Shown in pieces: positions 44,556 to 54,017 of a stretch of 64,000 bases of DNA. A program made the translations under genes and the position numbers. Under the pieces are notes generated by a model. It searched no databases. It worked only from the letters and a program-made list of their open reading frames with translations, and was not told the DNA's origin. Within the stretch, counting starts at the first letter, position 1, and the number at the start of each line of letters is the position of its first letter. The stretch comes from Granulosicoccus sp045106855. Lineage in GTDB: Bacteria > Pseudomonadota > Gammaproteobacteria > Granulosicoccales > Granulosicoccaceae. The stretch lies in assembly GCA_045106855.1 (NCBI GenBank), contig JBGCFI010000096.1, positions 21,105 through 85,104 on the forward strand, written 5' to 3'.

Positions 44556-46034
44556 TCACTCCTCCCAGTACACACCCGTAAGATCGTTTGCCTGTGTTGG
44601 AGAGTTTTCCCACAGTCCTTTCAACTTGCTGTTGGCAACACCTGTCTTGGCAAGCTGAAACAGATAACCATTGACGTAGTCATCAGCAATAATCTGTTGT
44701 GCGGAACGGAGCATCTCTTCACGCTTTATCGTGTCAGTTTCGACGCTGAAGTCTGCCATCAGACTCTGCAGATCGGCATTGTCGTACTGAAAGTAGTAAT
44801 CAGGATTGGCATACACACCAATATCCATTGGCTCGGTATGTGACACGATGGTGAGGTCAAAATCCTTTCCTTTGAATGCCTGTTCTATCCACTGTGCCCA
44901 TTCAACGTTTTCTATTTCGGCGGTGATGCCGACATCACGCAACTGGGCAGCAATGATCTCACCACCGCGACGCGCGTACGATGGCGGCGGTAGTTTCAAC
45001 GACAAGGTAAGGCCTTCAGAGAATCCGGCTTCAATGAGTAACTCACGTGATTTCTCGGGATTGAATTCGGAGTTTGATGTCAAATCGACATAAGCAGGAT
45101 TGTGCGGCGCAAAGTGTGTACCGATAGGTGTTCCGTAGCCGAACATGGCACCGTCAATGATCTCGTCACGATTGATGGCATGCGAAATTGCCTGGCGGAC
45201 ACGCAATTCATTCAATGGTGGCGATGCATTGTTCATCGTCAGAATGGTTTCACCTTCTGTAGAGCCCAGCACAACGCTGTATCGCGGATCGGCATCGAGT
45301 TGTGGAAGGTTCTCTGGTGCTGGATAGTTTGGAAATGCATCAACATCGCCAGCCATGATGGCTGCAAATGCCGCTGTAGGTTCGCTGATGAATTTGAAGA
45401 CGGCCTTGTCCAGCTGGACTGGCGTACCCCAGTAATCCGGGTTTCTGGCAATTTCAACACGATCGCCCTGCACCCATTTTTCGAACGTAAAGGGACCAGT
45501 GCCCACAGGCTTTGTGGCCGCATCAGCCGCAGAGGCTTCATCCAGTATGACCGCATCGCCCCAGGCCAAATTAAACAGCAAACTGCCATCTGCCTGTTTC
45601 ATGTTAATCGCAACGGTCAGCGGGTCTATGATCTCGACACTCTCAATATTGGCGAACAGGCCCTTCTGTGCATTGGTTGAATCATCAGCCATAGCACGAT
45701 CGATAGAAAACTTTACATCCTCGGCCGTAAAGTCTGCTCCATCATGAAAGCTTACGTCGGCTTGCAATGAAAAAACATAGCGGGCACCTTCGTTTTCAAT
45801 ACTCCACGCTTTGGCCAGTGCGGGCAGAACACTACCATCAGGGGCAAAGCGCGTAAGCCCTTCGAAGACATTGGCATAAACCACCTCGTCAATAGCTGCA
45901 GCCGCGCCTGCCGTAGGATCAAGATTGGGTGGCTCCAGCACCATACCCAGGGTCACATCGGTGCGCGCTGACCAGACAGAGCCTGATAACGCCGCTGCCA
46001 CAAGAAATGCAGGTATCGAATAATACAATTTCAC
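44556..46034 (-). CDS. oligopeptide ABC transporter substrate-binding protein (SBP family 5)
   Basis: Periplasmic binding protein of 492 residues with signal peptide YYSIPAFLVAAALSGSVWSA. The mature part shows DVTLGMVLEPPNLDPTAGAAAAIDEVVYANVFEGLTRF, AKSW-type SIENEGARYVFSLQADVSFHDGADFTAEDVKFSIDRA and VGTGPFTFEKWVQGDRVEIARNPDYWG, the DppA/OppA family pattern. The start is a GTG at 46034, eight bases after AAGGAGA. The ligand is a peptide or related compound by family and operon context. Confidence 0.92.
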   Translation of the reverse strand: MKLYYSIPAFLVAAALSGSVWSARTDVTLGMVLEPPNLDPTAGAAAAIDEVVYANVFEGLTRFAPDGSVLPALAKAWSIENEGARYVFSLQADVSFHDGADFTAEDVKFSIDRAMADDSTNAQKGLFANIESVEIIDPLTVAINMKQADGSLLFNLAWGDAVILDEASAADAATKPVGTGPFTFEKWVQGDRVEIARNPDYWGTPVQLDKAVFKFISEPTAAFAAIMAGDVDAFPNYPAPENLPQLDADPRYSVVLGSTEGETILTMNNASPPLNELRVRQAISHAINRDEIIDGAMFGYGTPIGTHFAPHNPAYVDLTSNSEFNPEKSRELLIEAGFSEGLTLSLKLPPPSYARRGGEIIAAQLRDVGITAEIENVEWAQWIEQAFKGKDFDLTIVSHTEPMDIGVYANPDYYFQYDNADLQSLMADFSVETDTIKREEMLRSAQQIIADDYVNGYLFQLAKTGVANSKLKGLWENSPTQANDLTGVYWEE

Positions 46035-46166
46035 TATTATCTCCTTGGATCAACGAATTTTTATTACCGTACATGACACAGGGGCGGGCAAGCTGACAGG
46101 CTCCGGTCCTGACAGGCAATACGACGCTCTCAGCAAAGGCTGAGCGGTTGCCTGCGTTGGCTCTGA

Positions 46167-47486
46167 TCAGCCCTTCTCTGCCTCTAACAACAAGCTTTGC
46201 AACGTACGCCCCATGACTTGTGCTGATTCAATCATATCCTGTATTGCCACATACTCATCAGGTTGATGCGCCAAATCCAGAATACCTGGCCCATACGCAA
46301 TGCAATTATGTAATCGGCCAATGCGCGCAATGTGCTTCTGATCATACGTACCGGGCGATACCACGTACTCCGGTTCTGTACCCAGACGCTCTCGGATGGC
46401 ATCTGCCACTGCGGCAACCACTGGTGCATCGCGTGCTGTCATGGTCGGCAGCACTGAGAAAAGTTCGTGGATATCATAGCTAAAGCTGTCACGGTCACGT
46501 TTGACACTCTCCAGCACATCCTGAATTTCAGCCTTGACATCGGCCAGCTCCTCTTCAATCAGAAACCGCCGGTCAAGCACCATTCTGCAACGATCAGGCA
46601 CCAGTGCAGAGGGTAAACCCGTGTAATCGGCCTCTGGCTCATCCAGACCACCATGAATGGAATTGATATTCATCGTCGACTCCCGAGCACCTTCCGGTAC
46701 GACAGGCATCTCGGTTTTTCGCTGTGATAACCGCGGGTAAAGCGTTTGCTCGAACGCATCGATGACAGCGCCCATATGCCGCACGGCACAATCTCCCAGG
46801 AACGGCATGGATCCATGCGCAATATGCCCATGAGTCTCTATCTGCGCCCACCACACGCCACGGTGACCCAGACAGATACGATCCTTGTTCAGAGGCTCGG
46901 GAATAATGACATGCTGCACGCGTTCCGGATCGAACCAGCCTTTCTCGGCAAGGTAGGCAACACCACCAAAGCCGCCCGACTCCTCATCACAGGTGCCCGA
47001 TATCTCTACTGATCCTGCATAAGCCGGATGCTCGGTAACAAAGCACACCGCAGCGATCATGGAGGCCGCCAACCCGCCTTTCATGTCACACGCACCACGG
47101 CCATAGACCTTACCGTCGCGCACCAGGCCGTCAAAAGGGTCTACCGTCCATCCTTCGCCACAGGCCACCACATCGGTATGTGAATTGAAATGAACACATT
47201 CCCCGGGATGCTGCCCTTCATGTCGGGCAATGATGTTCCAGCGTGGGTATTTGTCACTGTCACCTAACGCTCCCTTGGCACGTACACGAGTAAGCGCAAA
47301 GCCGTAGGGTGCAAGAAAGCGTTCAATAAGATCACAGACAGGCCCGTAGTCCAGCCCGGGTGGGTTTATCGTAGGAATACGAATCAACTCACGGGTCAAA
47401 TCAACCAATTCATCCTGCGCCTGCAGAATGCGTAAGTCCAAAGCGCTCAGCGCAATTGCGTCTGTCTCAATATCGGAACTAGCCAA
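46167..47486 (-). CDS. M20-family ArgE/DapE-type deacylase or dipeptidase
   Basis: Zinc-dependent amidohydrolase of 439 residues. Metal ligands and catalytic residues are seen in HFNSHTDVV, YGRGACDMKGGLAAS, GTCDEESGGFGG, IIPEPL and DLAHQPDEY. It is the first gene of the minus-strand peptide operon, 132 bases before the binding protein. It probably deacylates or hydrolyses the imported substrate. The family covers acetylornithine deacetylase and succinyl-DAP desuccinylase; neither is specifically indicated, and argD/argF are far away. Confidence 0.85.
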   Translation of the reverse strand: MASSDIETDAIALSALDLRILQAQDELVDLTRELIRIPTINPPGLDYGPVCDLIERFLAPYGFALTRVRAKGALGDSDKYPRWNIIARHEGQHPGECVHFNSHTDVVACGEGWTVDPFDGLVRDGKVYGRGACDMKGGLAASMIAAVCFVTEHPAYAGSVEISGTCDEESGGFGGVAYLAEKGWFDPERVQHVIIPEPLNKDRICLGHRGVWWAQIETHGHIAHGSMPFLGDCAVRHMGAVIDAFEQTLYPRLSQRKTEMPVVPEGARESTMNINSIHGGLDEPEADYTGLPSALVPDRCRMVLDRRFLIEEELADVKAEIQDVLESVKRDRDSFSYDIHELFSVLPTMTARDAPVVAAVADAIRERLGTEPEYVVSPGTYDQKHIARIGRLHNCIAYGPGILDLAHQPDEYVAIQDMIESAQVMGRTLQSLLLEAEKG

Positions 47487-47647
47487 GCCAATGCTCTATT
47501 TGCCGCGTCTGGCACTTAATGTAACAGCTGGGGAGCAGGATCCAACAATCAGATGCCTATCCGGTGACAATATCGAAGCTGCGTGGGCGAGAATTTTTTC
47601 GGTGTTATTAAACTGCCCTCAGGGCACAACACTTTGCAACTTCCTGT

Positions 47648-47680
47648 TTGAGGCTTGTAAAAAAAGTACCCAAGCCTCAA
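47648..47680. promoter_or_regulatory. 10-bp perfect inverted repeat upstream of the phosphatase gene
   Basis: TTGAGGCTTG (47648-47657) and CAAGCCTCAA (47671-47680) pair perfectly around a 13-base A-rich loop, 49 bases before the phosphatase start and in the gap between two divergent genes. It could be an operator or a leader hairpin; no U-tract follows on either strand. Confidence 0.45.
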
Positions 47681-47729
47681 TCTCTATAGCTTGCTGCCTG
47701 TCGCCAGCCAGACCCTAAAGGTTGACCCC

Positions 47730-48383
47730 ATGAACGATACATTCCGTGCCCGTTTGCCCAACCCTGCTCACGCCACTCGGTTCTGGTGGATACGGCACGC
47801 ACGTGTACCCGAGGTGGCGCACCGCATGTACGGCAGCCTGGATGTCGACAGTGATACCTCAGACATCCCGCTATTCGAAGGCGTTGCATCAAAACTGCCA
47901 GAGGATGCCTTATGGGTTACCAGCCCACTCAAACGCACTCATCAGACAGCTCAGGCTCTTCTGGAAAATGGTGCCAGCTCGGCCAGCATGATCGAGGATG
48001 CCGACATCGTCGAGCAGGATTTTGGCGACTTCAACGGCCTTACCCATGAAGAGCTTTTTGCACTCAGAGACGACGCCTATCTGGGTTTCTGGCCGCTACC
48101 CCCTGAACAACAAGCTCCCAATGGCGAGAGCTTCTCGATGCTCAGGCACCGGGTAGAAGGCTTTGTCTCCAGAATGATCGAGGCGCATCGCGGCAAAGAC
48201 ATCGTCTGCGTCGCCCATCGGGGCACCATCCTCGCAGCTTTGCAAATCTCACTGGATTTACCGATGCGAAACAGCGTCAGTTTTGATATCGGCAACGTCT
48301 CATTAACCCGCCTGACACACCATTCGGATATTCCCGAAGGCGGACCGCAGTGGCGGGTCTGCGATGTCAGTTGGCTGCCGTAA
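47730..48383 (+). CDS. histidine phosphatase (phosphoglycerate-mutase-like)
   Basis: Branch-1 histidine phosphatase of 217 residues from the ATG at 47730; the frame is open from 47691. The phospho-acceptor is His in WIRHARVPE, with TSPLKRTHQTAQALLE, the acid in EQDFGDFNGLTHEE, and the second His in VCVAHRGTILAAL. Relatives include CobC (alpha-ribazole phosphatase) and broad phosphatases; there are no cobalamin genes nearby, so the substrate is open. Confidence 0.88.
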   Translation: MNDTFRARLPNPAHATRFWWIRHARVPEVAHRMYGSLDVDSDTSDIPLFEGVASKLPEDALWVTSPLKRTHQTAQALLENGASSASMIEDADIVEQDFGDFNGLTHEELFALRDDAYLGFWPLPPEQQAPNGESFSMLRHRVEGFVSRMIEAHRGKDIVCVAHRGTILAALQISLDLPMRNSVSFDIGNVSLTRLTHHSDIPEGGPQWRVCDVSWLP

Positions 48384-48401
48384 CCCGGGCTAAACCGTCA
48401 A

Positions 48402-48438
48402 GATGATCGCAAACCAGACGGGCTAACTTGCGATCATC
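48402..48438. terminator. 11-bp perfect hairpin between convergent genes
   Basis: GATGATCGCAA (48402-48412) and TTGCGATCATC (48428-48438) pair perfectly across 15 bases. It lies between the ends of the phosphatase and thiolase genes and lacks U-tracts, so it is a plausible bidirectional 3'-end structure. Confidence 0.55.
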
Positions 48439-48449
48439 CATATAAGGGC

Positions 48450-49628
48450 TTAGTTGAGACGCTCAAAGACCGTAGATATTCCCTGTCCCATGCCGATGCA
48501 CATGGTGGCGAGTCCCAGCTGACCATCATTCTGCTGCATTACATTGAGTAACGTCGTGCAGATGCGAGTACCGGAGCAACCCAGTGGATGACCCAGGGCT
48601 ATGGCGCCACCGTTGAGATTCACTTTCTTGTCCATGTGATCAATCAGACCCAGATCTTTCATTACCGGCAACGACTGCGCCGCAAAGGCCTCGTTAAGCT
48701 CTACATAGTCAATGTCATTGATGGTGAGCCCGGCACGCTTAAGCGCTTTCTTTGATGCCGGCACCGGTCCATACCCCATGATCGCAGGATCACAACCACT
48801 AACAGCCATACTTTTGATCCGCGCTATGGGTGACAAGCCCAGACTCATAGCTTTCTCACCCGACATCATCAGCATGGCCGAGGCCCCATCAGAGATAGCG
48901 GACGAGCTGCCGGCGGTTACCGTACCTGTCTTAGGAACAAAGGCCGGTCGTAATGAGGCTAGTGCGTCAAGCGATGCATCCGAGCGAATAACCTCATCTT
49001 TTTCGATCATCTGATAAGCGCCGTTATCGTCATGTCCTGCAATGGGCACTATCTCGTTATCAAAGCGACCTTCGTCGGATGCAGCCTGCGCTCGTTTATG
49101 CGAACGCAAGGCAAACTGATCTTGTTGTTCGCGGGTGATGCCGTGCATCTGCGCAAGCATTTCAGCAGTAACACCCATCATCATGGATGCCTTGGCCGCA
49201 TAACGACTCACAGAAGGATTAATATCAATGCCATGTAACATGGGCACGTGTTGCATGTGCTCTACACCACCCACAACAAACACTTCCCCGTAGCCCGTCA
49301 TGATGCCTTGGGCACCGATATGCAACGCACTCATGGACGAGCCACACAAGCGACTGACAGTTTGAGCTGCGACCTGTTTGGGAAGACCGGCGAGAATACC
49401 GACACTTCTGGCAACATTAAAACCCTGCTCGAGCGTCTGGTTAACGCATCCCCAGACGATATCTTCGACATCACCCCGGTCTACATTGGGGTTTCTTTTG
49501 AACAGTGCATCGACCAGCGCCGCTGAAAGATTCTCGGCACGCACATGCGCAAAGCCACCGCCTTTGGAACGGGCCATCGGAGAGCGTACGCCATCCACAA
49601 TAACGACATCGCGTGCTGAATAGCTCAT
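48450..49628 (-). CDS. fadA: acetyl-CoA acyltransferase (3-ketoacyl-CoA thiolase)
   Basis: Beta subunit of the fatty-acid oxidation complex, cleaving 3-ketoacyl-CoA with CoA. The 392-residue protein has the nucleophile Cys in SRLCGSSMSALH, then VGGVEHMQHVPM, NLNGGAIALGHPLGCSGTRI (catalytic His) and CIGMGQGIS (second Cys). It overlaps fadB by 4 bases (ATGA), so the two subunits are translationally coupled. Confidence 0.95.
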   Translation of the reverse strand: MSYSARDVVIVDGVRSPMARSKGGGFAHVRAENLSAALVDALFKRNPNVDRGDVEDIVWGCVNQTLEQGFNVARSVGILAGLPKQVAAQTVSRLCGSSMSALHIGAQGIMTGYGEVFVVGGVEHMQHVPMLHGIDINPSVSRYAAKASMMMGVTAEMLAQMHGITREQQDQFALRSHKRAQAASDEGRFDNEIVPIAGHDDNGAYQMIEKDEVIRSDASLDALASLRPAFVPKTGTVTAGSSSAISDGASAMLMMSGEKAMSLGLSPIARIKSMAVSGCDPAIMGYGPVPASKKALKRAGLTINDIDYVELNEAFAAQSLPVMKDLGLIDHMDKKVNLNGGAIALGHPLGCSGTRICTTLLNVMQQNDGQLGLATMCIGMGQGISTVFERLN

Positions 49629-51805
49629 GAGTTCTCTCCCGCGCCAGACTCTGATTTCTGATAGAACGTGCCACCGCTAGCAGCCATTTCGCGCAGGGTG
49701 GCGGTAGGGTGATAAAGAGGACCCAGATGGGCAAATTCATCTGCACGGGCGCAAAAAGCTGCCAGTCCTGTCTTGTCCATGTGTTGCAAAGCTCCACCCC
49801 GGAACGGCGGAAAACCTACGCCATAGACAAGTCCCATATCAACTTCGGAGGCAGAGCTGACAATGTTATCTTCCAGGCACCGGGCTGACTCGATACACAT
49901 GGGTATCATCAGGCGGTCAACCATATCCTGCGCATCAAATTCCTGACTGGATTCCTGCACGCTGGCAACAATGGCATCGCCGTCAGGATCTGGCAGTTTT
50001 TGCGGCTTGCCTTTCCGATCCATCTCGTAGCGATAAAAGCCCTTGCCGTTTTTCTGTCCAAAACGTTCTGCTTCATAGAGAGCATCAATAACCGTTTTGC
50101 TTTCACTGGCCATGCGATCCGGAAAACCTTCGGCCATGACACCCGCAGCATGCTTACCGGTATCCATGCCGACAACGTCCAATAAGTAGGCAGGCCCCAT
50201 AGGCCAGCCAAAGCGCTCCAGCGCCTTGTCCACCGCAACAACATTAGCGCCATCAGCTATCAGCTTGTTGAATCCGCCAAAGTAGGCAAACAGAATGCGG
50301 TTAACGAGAAAGCCCGGACAATCATTAACCACGATGGGCGTCTTCTTCATCGCCTGTGCGTAAGCGACTGTCGTTGCAATCGCCTCCTCCGATGAAGTCT
50401 TGGCCCGGATAACCTCGCCCAGCGGCATCAGATGCACAGGATTGAAAAAATGCATACCGCAGAAATTTTCGGGTCTCTTCAATGCCGAGGACAACAAATC
50501 AACAGAAATGGTTGAGGTGTTAGTAGTGATAATAGTGTCGTCACTGACGTGTGACTCGACTTCGGCCAGCACCGACATCTTGACCTTCGGATTCTCGACC
50601 ACAGCCTCCACGACCAGGTCTACCTCGCCGAACTCACCATAACTCAAGGCAGGACGAATGCCATTAAGAATACCCGCCATACCCTCAGGATTGATTTTGC
50701 CGCGCTGCATCTGCTTCTTTAACAGCTTACCGGCCTCGGCAAGTCCAGCACCCAAAGCTTCATCACGAATGTCTTTCATGATGATGGGTACACCATTGGA
50801 TGCTGACTGATAGGCAACACCACCGCCCATGATGCCGGCACCCAGCACCGCTGTTTGCTTAACCGGTTTCGCCGTCTTACTCTGTTTTCTAGCCAGTCGC
50901 TTGAGTGACTGATCACTCAGGAAAATTCCCACCAGGGACTCAGCCACATCGGTTTTGGCCAGCTTGACGAAGCTATCGCTCTCTATCGGTAACGCCTGGT
51001 CTCGCGCTTTTGTGGCGTGAGTTGCGATCGTTTTGATAATGGTCATTGGTGAAGGATAATGAGGACCCGCCTTGGCACCGACCACACCCTTGGCCGACTC
51101 AACCGCCATGGTGCGTTCCAGATCTGACAACAACAATGGCTGGGTTTTAATGGCTCGCCGCGATGCAATATCCATCTTGCCATCGGTAACTTGCTGGATG
51201 AGATTCTTTGCAGCATCCACAAGATTGCCATCCTGGATAACGGCGTCGATGGCACCATCTGAGAGCGCCTGAGCTGCTTTCTTTGATGCACCCGTGCAGA
51301 TCCATTCAACGGCATTATCAACACCGATAAGTCGAGGAAGTCTTACAGAGCCACCCCAGCCGGGCATGATGCCTAACTTCACTTCAGGTAATCCGACACG
51401 TGCAGCTGGCGCGGCCACCCGAAAGTCTGCAGCCAGGGCAATCTCGAAACCACCGCCTTGCGCTTCACCGTTAATGCAGACAACCGTTGGAAACGGCAGA
51501 TCTTCAAAACGATTGAACATGGCGTTAACGTCATCGAGCATGCCTCGAAGTACCGCATCAGGGCTTGAGAAATAACCCAGAAACTCGGTGATATCTGCAC
51601 CGGCAACAAAGACGGATTTGCTGCTGGTCATATACAGACCCTGCACGTCCTTTTCTGCTTCGATCAACGTCAGCACCTCGCCGAACTCCTTCAGAGCCAG
51701 CTGGTTGAAGACGTTGACCTTACCCTCTTGCGTATCAAAGCAAAGCTCGAGTATGTTGTTTTCCCGGGATAACTTGAACGTCGGTCCTGCATGAAGCATG
51801 GGCAT
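49625..51805 (-). CDS. fadB: fatty-acid oxidation complex alpha subunit (enoyl-CoA hydratase / 3-hydroxyacyl-CoA dehydrogenase)
   Basis: Multifunctional beta-oxidation enzyme of 726 residues. The N-terminal crotonase domain (1-190) has NGEAQGGGFEIALAADFRVA and PEVKLGIMPGWGGSVRLPR, carrying the two Glu of a hydratase. The NAD-binding domain begins at about 318 with VLGAGIMGGGVAYQSASNG, followed by NTSTISVDLLSSAL and GMHFFNPVHLMPLGEVI. The C-terminal HCDH domain ends the protein. It forms a complex with FadA downstream. Confidence 0.95.
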   Translation of the reverse strand: MPMLHAGPTFKLSRENNILELCFDTQEGKVNVFNQLALKEFGEVLTLIEAEKDVQGLYMTSSKSVFVAGADITEFLGYFSSPDAVLRGMLDDVNAMFNRFEDLPFPTVVCINGEAQGGGFEIALAADFRVAAPAARVGLPEVKLGIMPGWGGSVRLPRLIGVDNAVEWICTGASKKAAQALSDGAIDAVIQDGNLVDAAKNLIQQVTDGKMDIASRRAIKTQPLLLSDLERTMAVESAKGVVGAKAGPHYPSPMTIIKTIATHATKARDQALPIESDSFVKLAKTDVAESLVGIFLSDQSLKRLARKQSKTAKPVKQTAVLGAGIMGGGVAYQSASNGVPIIMKDIRDEALGAGLAEAGKLLKKQMQRGKINPEGMAGILNGIRPALSYGEFGEVDLVVEAVVENPKVKMSVLAEVESHVSDDTIITTNTSTISVDLLSSALKRPENFCGMHFFNPVHLMPLGEVIRAKTSSEEAIATTVAYAQAMKKTPIVVNDCPGFLVNRILFAYFGGFNKLIADGANVVAVDKALERFGWPMGPAYLLDVVGMDTGKHAAGVMAEGFPDRMASESKTVIDALYEAERFGQKNGKGFYRYEMDRKGKPQKLPDPDGDAIVASVQESSQEFDAQDMVDRLMIPMCIESARCLEDNIVSSASEVDMGLVYGVGFPPFRGGALQHMDKTGLAAFCARADEFAHLGPLYHPTATLREMAASGGTFYQKSESGAGENS

Positions 51806-51970
51806 GGATTCCTACGGATTGTATTAACGGATGGCACACGGGATGGCGAAAACAAGCGACCCGTTACCGGTGAAAGATCGAAGGATTTAACAACATGATT
51901 TTACTGGCAACAGCATATCATCGCCATTGCCAGTCAGTGACCCTGCACATATTGCCTTATCGTGCTTGTC

Positions 51971-51993
51971 GCAGGCTGAAAACCCCGGCCTGC
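51971..51993. terminator. hairpin downstream of the acyl-CoA dehydrogenase gene
   Basis: GCAGGC (51971-51976) and GCCTGC (51988-51993) with an 11-base loop, starting about 20 bases past the dehydrogenase stop on the minus strand. No U-tract follows. It may partly separate fadE-like and fadBA expression. Confidence 0.35.
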
Positions 51994-52012
51994 GGCTACA
52001 TGGACTGCTTAA

Positions 52013-53812
52013 CTAAATCGCGAAATGCGCTTCATCAAGATCCATCAGGTTATCAGCGCCGGAGAGCATTGTCGCCGCCAGCGATTGAGTTCGCGGCAAC
52101 ATGCGCTGCATGTAAAACCTGGCGGTAAACAGCTTGGCGCGCAGAAAATTGGTGTCGCCGGCACCTTCGTCGAGTTGCTGATGAGCGGCAACAGCAGCCT
52201 TTGCCCAGAAGTGAGCAAGCACGACATAACCTGAATACATCAGGTAGTCGACTGAGGCGGCCCCAGCCTCCTCCCTGTCCTGCAAAGCGGCCATACCAAT
52301 ACGCTGCGTCAGCTCACCCCATTCCTTATTGATTCGTGCCAACGGCGTGATGTATTGACTCAAGGCGGTTTCATCAGCATAAGCCTGGCAGAACTTATGA
52401 ATCTGATAGGTATAGCTTTTAAGCACCGCACCCTGAGAACCCAGCACTTTGCGCCCCAGCAAATCAATCGCCTGGACACCGGTCGTGCCCTCATAGATCA
52501 TGGCAATGCGCGCATCACGAACATTCTGTTCCATACCCCATTCCTTGATGTATCCGTGTCCGCCGAATACCTGCATGCCAAGGTTCGCAGCTTCAAATCC
52601 GGTTTCGGTAAGGAATGCCTTGGCAATGGGCGTTAACAGCGCAAGCTCCTGATCAGCTTTGGCGCGGGCCTCTTCGGTTTCGCCCTTGTGCGAGATATCA
52701 ACCAGCTGTGCGCAGCGATAGATAAACATACGTCCACCTTCGGCCAGGGCTTTTTGCGTGAGCAACATTCGCCTTACATCAGGATGCACGATAATGGGAT
52801 CTGCCGCCTTGTCAGGATGAGCTGCACCGGACAAGGAGCGCATCTGCAATCGATCCCGTGCATAAGCCAGAGAGCCTTGAAACGCCAGCTCAGTATGCGC
52901 CAGACCTTGCACGGCCGTGCCAATACGTGCGGTATTCATGAAGGTAAACATACTGTGCAGACCACGGTTGGGCTGACCGATGAGATAACCTGTAGCACCA
53001 TCAAAATTCAGTACACAGGTCGCGTTGCCGTGTATACCCATCTTGTGTTCTATAGAGCCACAATTAACCTGATTGCGCTGGTCAATCTCGCCGGAATCGT
53101 TAAGCGTAAACTTGGGTACGATGAACAACGATATACCGCGTGTTCCTTGCGGCGCATCCGGTAATCGGGCCAACACGATATGCACGATGTTATCGACCAT
53201 GTCGTGCTCACCCGCCGAGATGAAGATTTTCTGGCCGGTTATGGCATAACTTCCATCTTCATTGGGCTGTGCGCGGGTTTTTAACAGCCCCAGATCCGTG
53301 CCGCAATGAGATTCTGTCAGGCACATCGTACCAGTCCACTCACCGCTGACCAGCTTGCTCAAGTACGCCTGCTTTTGCTCGTCCGTGCCATGCGCTGCCA
53401 GGGTACGCATTGCACCGTGCGATAGCCCGGGATACATATACCAGGCCCAGTTGGCAGTACCACTCATTTCAGAGATAACCGTGCCCAGAGACTCTGGTAA
53501 TCCCTGCCCACCGATCTCCGGCGATTGGGTCATAGAAGCCCAGCCACCCTCCACGTACTGCTGGTAGGCCTGGCGAAAACCATCGGGCGTTTTCACGTCT
53601 CCATCAACCCAGGTGCAGCCCTGCTCATCACCGATGGTATTCAAAGGCGATAGAACATCCCGGGCAAACTTGGCACTTTCTTCCAGGATAGCGTCAACGG
53701 TCTCGGGGTCGGCGTCCTCAGCACCCGCCAGTTGTGCGTAGTGAGCGTCAAAGTCGAGTACGTTGCGCATGGCAAAACGTATATCTTGAAGCGGGGGATT
53801 ATAAGTAGGCAT
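52013..53812 (-). CDS. acyl-CoA dehydrogenase (FadE5/DmdC-type)
   Basis: FAD-dependent enzyme of 599 residues catalysing the first oxidation of acyl-CoA beta-oxidation. It has the long N-terminal segment of the class (YNPPLQDIRFAMRNVLDF), MCLTESHCGTDLGLLKTRA, GQKIFISAGEHDM, AKAFLTETGFEAANLGMQVFGGHGYIKEWGMEQNVRDARIAMIYEGTTGVQAIDLLGRK and an acyl-CoA dehydrogenase C-terminal extension. The same family includes 3-methylmercaptopropionyl-CoA dehydrogenase (DmdC). Because fadB and fadA follow on the same strand, fatty acyl-CoA is the more likely substrate. Confidence 0.9.
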   Translation of the reverse strand: MPTYNPPLQDIRFAMRNVLDFDAHYAQLAGAEDADPETVDAILEESAKFARDVLSPLNTIGDEQGCTWVDGDVKTPDGFRQAYQQYVEGGWASMTQSPEIGGQGLPESLGTVISEMSGTANWAWYMYPGLSHGAMRTLAAHGTDEQKQAYLSKLVSGEWTGTMCLTESHCGTDLGLLKTRAQPNEDGSYAITGQKIFISAGEHDMVDNIVHIVLARLPDAPQGTRGISLFIVPKFTLNDSGEIDQRNQVNCGSIEHKMGIHGNATCVLNFDGATGYLIGQPNRGLHSMFTFMNTARIGTAVQGLAHTELAFQGSLAYARDRLQMRSLSGAAHPDKAADPIIVHPDVRRMLLTQKALAEGGRMFIYRCAQLVDISHKGETEEARAKADQELALLTPIAKAFLTETGFEAANLGMQVFGGHGYIKEWGMEQNVRDARIAMIYEGTTGVQAIDLLGRKVLGSQGAVLKSYTYQIHKFCQAYADETALSQYITPLARINKEWGELTQRIGMAALQDREEAGAASVDYLMYSGYVVLAHFWAKAAVAAHQQLDEGAGDTNFLRAKLFTARFYMQRMLPRTQSLAATMLSGADNLMDLDEAHFAI

Positions 53813-54017
53813 TATGTGACCATCATTATTATCGGATAGTGCAAAGTGTCGGCTACTTACCGACTTGGCTCAATGCCAAAAGCAATCGAATTTGGTATCA
53901 AAATCGCTCACGGAGTCGCAATTCTTTCTCAAACTACGACAATTACCCCGTTTTAGCTTACAGATCACCAAAAACGGTTAATGACGAAATCGCCATAATG
54001 GCTAACAGACAGCAAAT

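Noticed and set aside
47730..48383. CobC alpha-ribazole phosphatase
   Set aside because: The fold fits, but there are no cobalamin genes nearby and the family is too broad for a specific name.
52013..53812. DmdC (DMSP demethylation pathway dehydrogenase) as the specific name
   Set aside because: Same family, but no dmdA, dmdB or dmdD is adjacent and fadB/fadA follow, so general fatty acyl-CoA oxidation is more likely.
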